Positions 4,909 through 6,884 of a stretch of 6,884 nucleotides of DNA are shown piece after piece. The DNA is from an uncultured Clostridia bacterium. GTDB lineage: Bacteria; Bacillota; Clostridia; Christensenellales; Aristaeellaceae. The notes under the pieces are model-generated. The model was given only the letters and a program-made list of their open reading frames with translations. It searched no databases and had not been told where the DNA came from. Within the stretch, counting starts at the first letter, position 1, and every line of letters begins with the position of its first letter. The stretch lies in contig CAMOIA010000085.1 of NCBI GenBank assembly GCA_946615785.1, positions 1-6,884 of the forward strand. Direction: 5' to 3'. A program made the position numbers and the translations under genes.

Positions 4909-6884
4909 TCAGACCTTCCAGATGTCGGTCGCGTATTCCGCAATCGTCCTGTCGGAGGAGAAGGGACCGGCGCTTGCGGTGTTGTAAAGGCATTTCTTGG
5001 CAAACGCCACTTTGTCCGCGGTGTCCGTAAGGGCCTTGAGCTTGGTGGAGAGGTAGGAATCAAAATCCTTCAGGACGAAGTAATGGTCTGCCTGGTGCCA
5101 GGAACAGCCGTTCAGAAGCGCGTTCTTCAGTTCGACCAGCCCGTCGTCGTTTTCGCCCAGGGTGCCGTCCGTCAGGGTGTCGACGGCGCGCCGCAGGGTT
5201 TCGTTGCTGTTGTAAATGTCCATGGGCCGGTAATCATGGCGGATGCGGTTGAGCTCTTCCAGGCGCGCGCCGAAAATATAATTGTTTTCCTGGCCGGCCT
5301 TTTCCACGATCTCGATGTTCGCGCCGTCGTATGTTCCCAGCGTTACGGCGCCGTTGAGCATCAGCTTCATGTTGCCGGTGCCGGAAGCTTCTGTGCCGGC
5401 GGGGCTGATCTGCTCTGAAATGTCCGCCGCGGGGATGATGCGCTCGGCGTAAGAACAGTTATAGTTCTGCACGAACACGACGCGCATGCGGCTGCTGACG
5501 GCTGGGTCGTTGTTGATGAGGTGGCTGATGCGGTTGATATAGCGAATGACGGCTTTGGCACGGGTGTAACCGGGGGCTGCTTTCGCGCCGAAGATGAAGG
5601 CCGTGGGCGGCAGGTTCTGGTATTTACCGTCTTTGATGCCCTGGTAAATGGCCATGATGGAAAGCGCGTTGAGCAGCTGGCGCTTGTATTCGTGCATGCG
5701 CTTGACCTGAACGTCAAACACAAAGTTGGAAGGAATCTCAACGCCCTCGTGTTTGGCGATGTAGGCGGAAAGCTGCGCCTTTTTGATGCCCTTCACCCGG
5801 ATAAAGTCCTCCACCAGGGTCGGGTCGTTTTCGATCATGCCCTTCAGGCGGGAAAGGTGGTCGAGGTGGGTGATGAAGCGGTTGGAAATGCGCTTTTCAA
5901 TGATTTCCGTCAGCTCCGGATTGCAAAGACCGAGCCAGCGGCGCTGCGTGATGCCGTTGGTTTTGTTCTGGAACATGTTCGGGTGCAGAATATACCAGTC
6001 CTTGAGCACGTCGTGCTTGAGGATGTCGGTGTGGATCTGCGCGACGCCGTTGACCGTATGGGAGCCGTACATGGCAAGGTAGGCCATGTGCACGCGGTTG
6101 TCCTGGATGATGGAAAGGCCGCGGCGGTCGCCCCAGTTGAGCAGGTCCAGGTCGTGGCGCTGCAGGTCCGCGATGCGGCGGATGATCGAAACGATTTCCG
6201 GCACCAGGCTCTCCATCAGGTTCAGATCCCATTTTTCCAGGGCTTCCTGCATGACGGTGTGGTTTGTGTAGGAGAAGGTGTTCTTGGAAATCGCGAAGGC
6301 ATGCTCAAAGCTGATGCCTTCCTGCATCAGAAGTCGCACGAGTTCCGGAATGCCGATGGTCGGGTGCGTATCGTTGAGCTGAATGGCATGGTAGCGGGCA
6401 AATTCAGTGAAATCCGTACCGTGCTGCTGCTTGAAATTGCGGATCAGATCCTGCATGGTGGCGGAGCAAAGGAAATATTGCTGCTTGAGCCTGAGGAGCT
6501 TGCCCTCCCACTGGGTGTCGTTGGGGTAAAGAAGCTTGGTAATGTCCTCCGCTTCGTTTTTGCCCTTAGCGGCGGTGGCATAGTGCTGCTCGTTGAATTC
6601 CTCAAAATCGATTTCGTTCAGGCTTTCGCTCTTCCACAGGCGCAGCGTGCCGATGGTGTGCTTTTTCCAGCCGATGATCGGGATGTCGTAGGGCACGGCG
6701 CGCACGTTCAGGCCGTTCATACGGACGATGACGGAAAGATCGTCGCGGCGGATGCTCCACGGATCGCCGAACTGCGTCCAGTTGTCGGGCAGCTCCACCT
6801 GGCGGTACTGGACGAACTGCTGTTTGAAGAGACCGAACTGATAATACAGACCGTAGCCGAAAAGCGGAACGCCCATGGTGGCGG
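4909..6884 (-). CDS. glgP: Glycogen/alpha-glucan phosphorylase, GT35 family (5' end missing)
   Basis: PLP-dependent alpha-glucan phosphorylase, which releases glucose-1-phosphate from glycogen or maltodextrins in the cytoplasm. At least 657 codons are present; residue numbers here count from the Met at 6876, which is internal. The sequence there (ATMGVPLFGYGLYYQFG) matches the region that follows GNGGLGRLAACFLDS in complete enzymes, so about 140-150 N-terminal residues lie off the window. Visible motifs: AIQLNDTHPTIGIPEL (164-179), NGVAQIH with the active-site His282, HPNMFQNKTNGITQRRWL (298-315), VKRMHEYKRQLLN (391-403), and the PLP site EASGTGNMKLMLNGA with K504. The C-terminus (TIAEYATDIWKV) is the usual family end. 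No frameshift or lost key residue is seen. It converges on the yqeK operon, and its neighbours upstream, which would show whether it is in a glg operon, are outside the window. Confidence 0.96.
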   Translation of the reverse strand, partial: ATMGVPLFGYGLYYQFGLFKQQFVQYRQVELPDNWTQFGDPWSIRRDDLSVIVRMNGLNVRAVPYDIPIIGWKKHTIGTLRLWKSESLNEIDFEEFNEQHYATAAKGKNEAEDITKLLYPNDTQWEGKLLRLKQQYFLCSATMQDLIRNFKQQHGTDFTEFARYHAIQLNDTHPTIGIPELVRLLMQEGISFEHAFAISKNTFSYTNHTVMQEALEKWDLNLMESLVPEIVSIIRRIADLQRHDLDLLNWGDRRGLSIIQDNRVHMAYLAMYGSHTVNGVAQIHTDILKHDVLKDWYILHPNMFQNKTNGITQRRWLGLCNPELTEIIEKRISNRFITHLDHLSRLKGMIENDPTLVEDFIRVKGIKKAQLSAYIAKHEGVEIPSNFVFDVQVKRMHEYKRQLLNALSIMAIYQGIKDGKYQNLPPTAFIFGAKAAPGYTRAKAVIRYINRISHLINNDPAVSSRMRVVFVQNYNCSYAERIIPAADISEQISPAGTEASGTGNMKLMLNGAVTLGTYDGANIEIVEKAGQENNYIFGARLEELNRIRHDYRPMDIYNSNETLRRAVDTLTDGTLGENDDGLVELKNALLNGCSWHQADHYFVLKDFDSYLSTKLKALTDTADKVAFAKKCLYNTASAGPFSSDRTIAEYATDIWKV

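Noticed and set aside
6874..6876. ATG at 6876 as the true start of glycogen phosphorylase.
   Set aside because: The frame stays open upstream to the window edge, no ribosome binding site is present, and the residues match the interior of the family about 140-150 residues from the N-terminus.
1..6884. Mobile elements, CRISPR, tRNA, rRNA or a defence or toxin-antitoxin system.
   Set aside because: All DNA is covered by the genes above or by short intergenic regions with promoters and terminators; none of these signatures was seen.

Overview
The window looks like chromosome from a low-copy, moderately GC-rich member of the Bacillota, most likely class Clostridia. The evidence is the gene content: a HlyD-like adaptor followed by a YggS/YlmE gene, a NadD/YqeK and RsfS cluster, and a Cys/Sec-type ArsC-family protein related to those of clostridia. 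Strong AGGAGG-type ribosome binding sites and rho-independent terminators agree with this. There are no transposases, phage genes, tRNA or rRNA genes, or CRISPR repeats. It reads as ordinary, densely packed core genome with a few unusual proteins.

Layout. Positions 1-2749 are a leftward block of three genes: an HD-domain phosphohydrolase of the YpgQ/YedJ family, a 622-residue single-pass membrane protein with a HlyD-like outer part and a long proline-rich cytoplasmic tail, and the first 48 codons of the PLP-homeostasis protein YggS (YlmE). In many clostridia the last two sit just upstream of sepF and other cell-division genes, which would lie beyond the left edge. Positions 2750-2885 are a 136-base divergent promoter region with a perfect 8-bp inverted repeat. 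Positions 2886-4800 are a rightward operon: a YqeK-type Ap4A hydrolase fused to a degenerate NadD domain, the ribosome silencing factor RsfS, and a small ArsC/Spx-family protein with no cysteine. Positions 4801-4908 hold two hairpin terminators, one for each converging transcript. From 4909 to the right edge is the 3' three-quarters or more of a leftward glycogen phosphorylase gene.

How the genes fit together. The divergent promoter region separates two metal-dependent HD hydrolases that probably clear unusual or excess nucleotides (Ap4A for YqeK; dNTPs are reported for YpgQ). RsfS shuts down ribosome assembly in starvation, so the rightward operon has a stress or growth-slowing theme. The two most unusual observations are protein-level: the NadD domain has lost nearly all its catalytic motifs while the attached YqeK domain keeps all of its own, and the ArsC-like protein has asparagine where its relatives carry the redox cysteine or selenocysteine. 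Both look like retained proteins that have lost the ancestral activity. No clearly new multigene system is visible.
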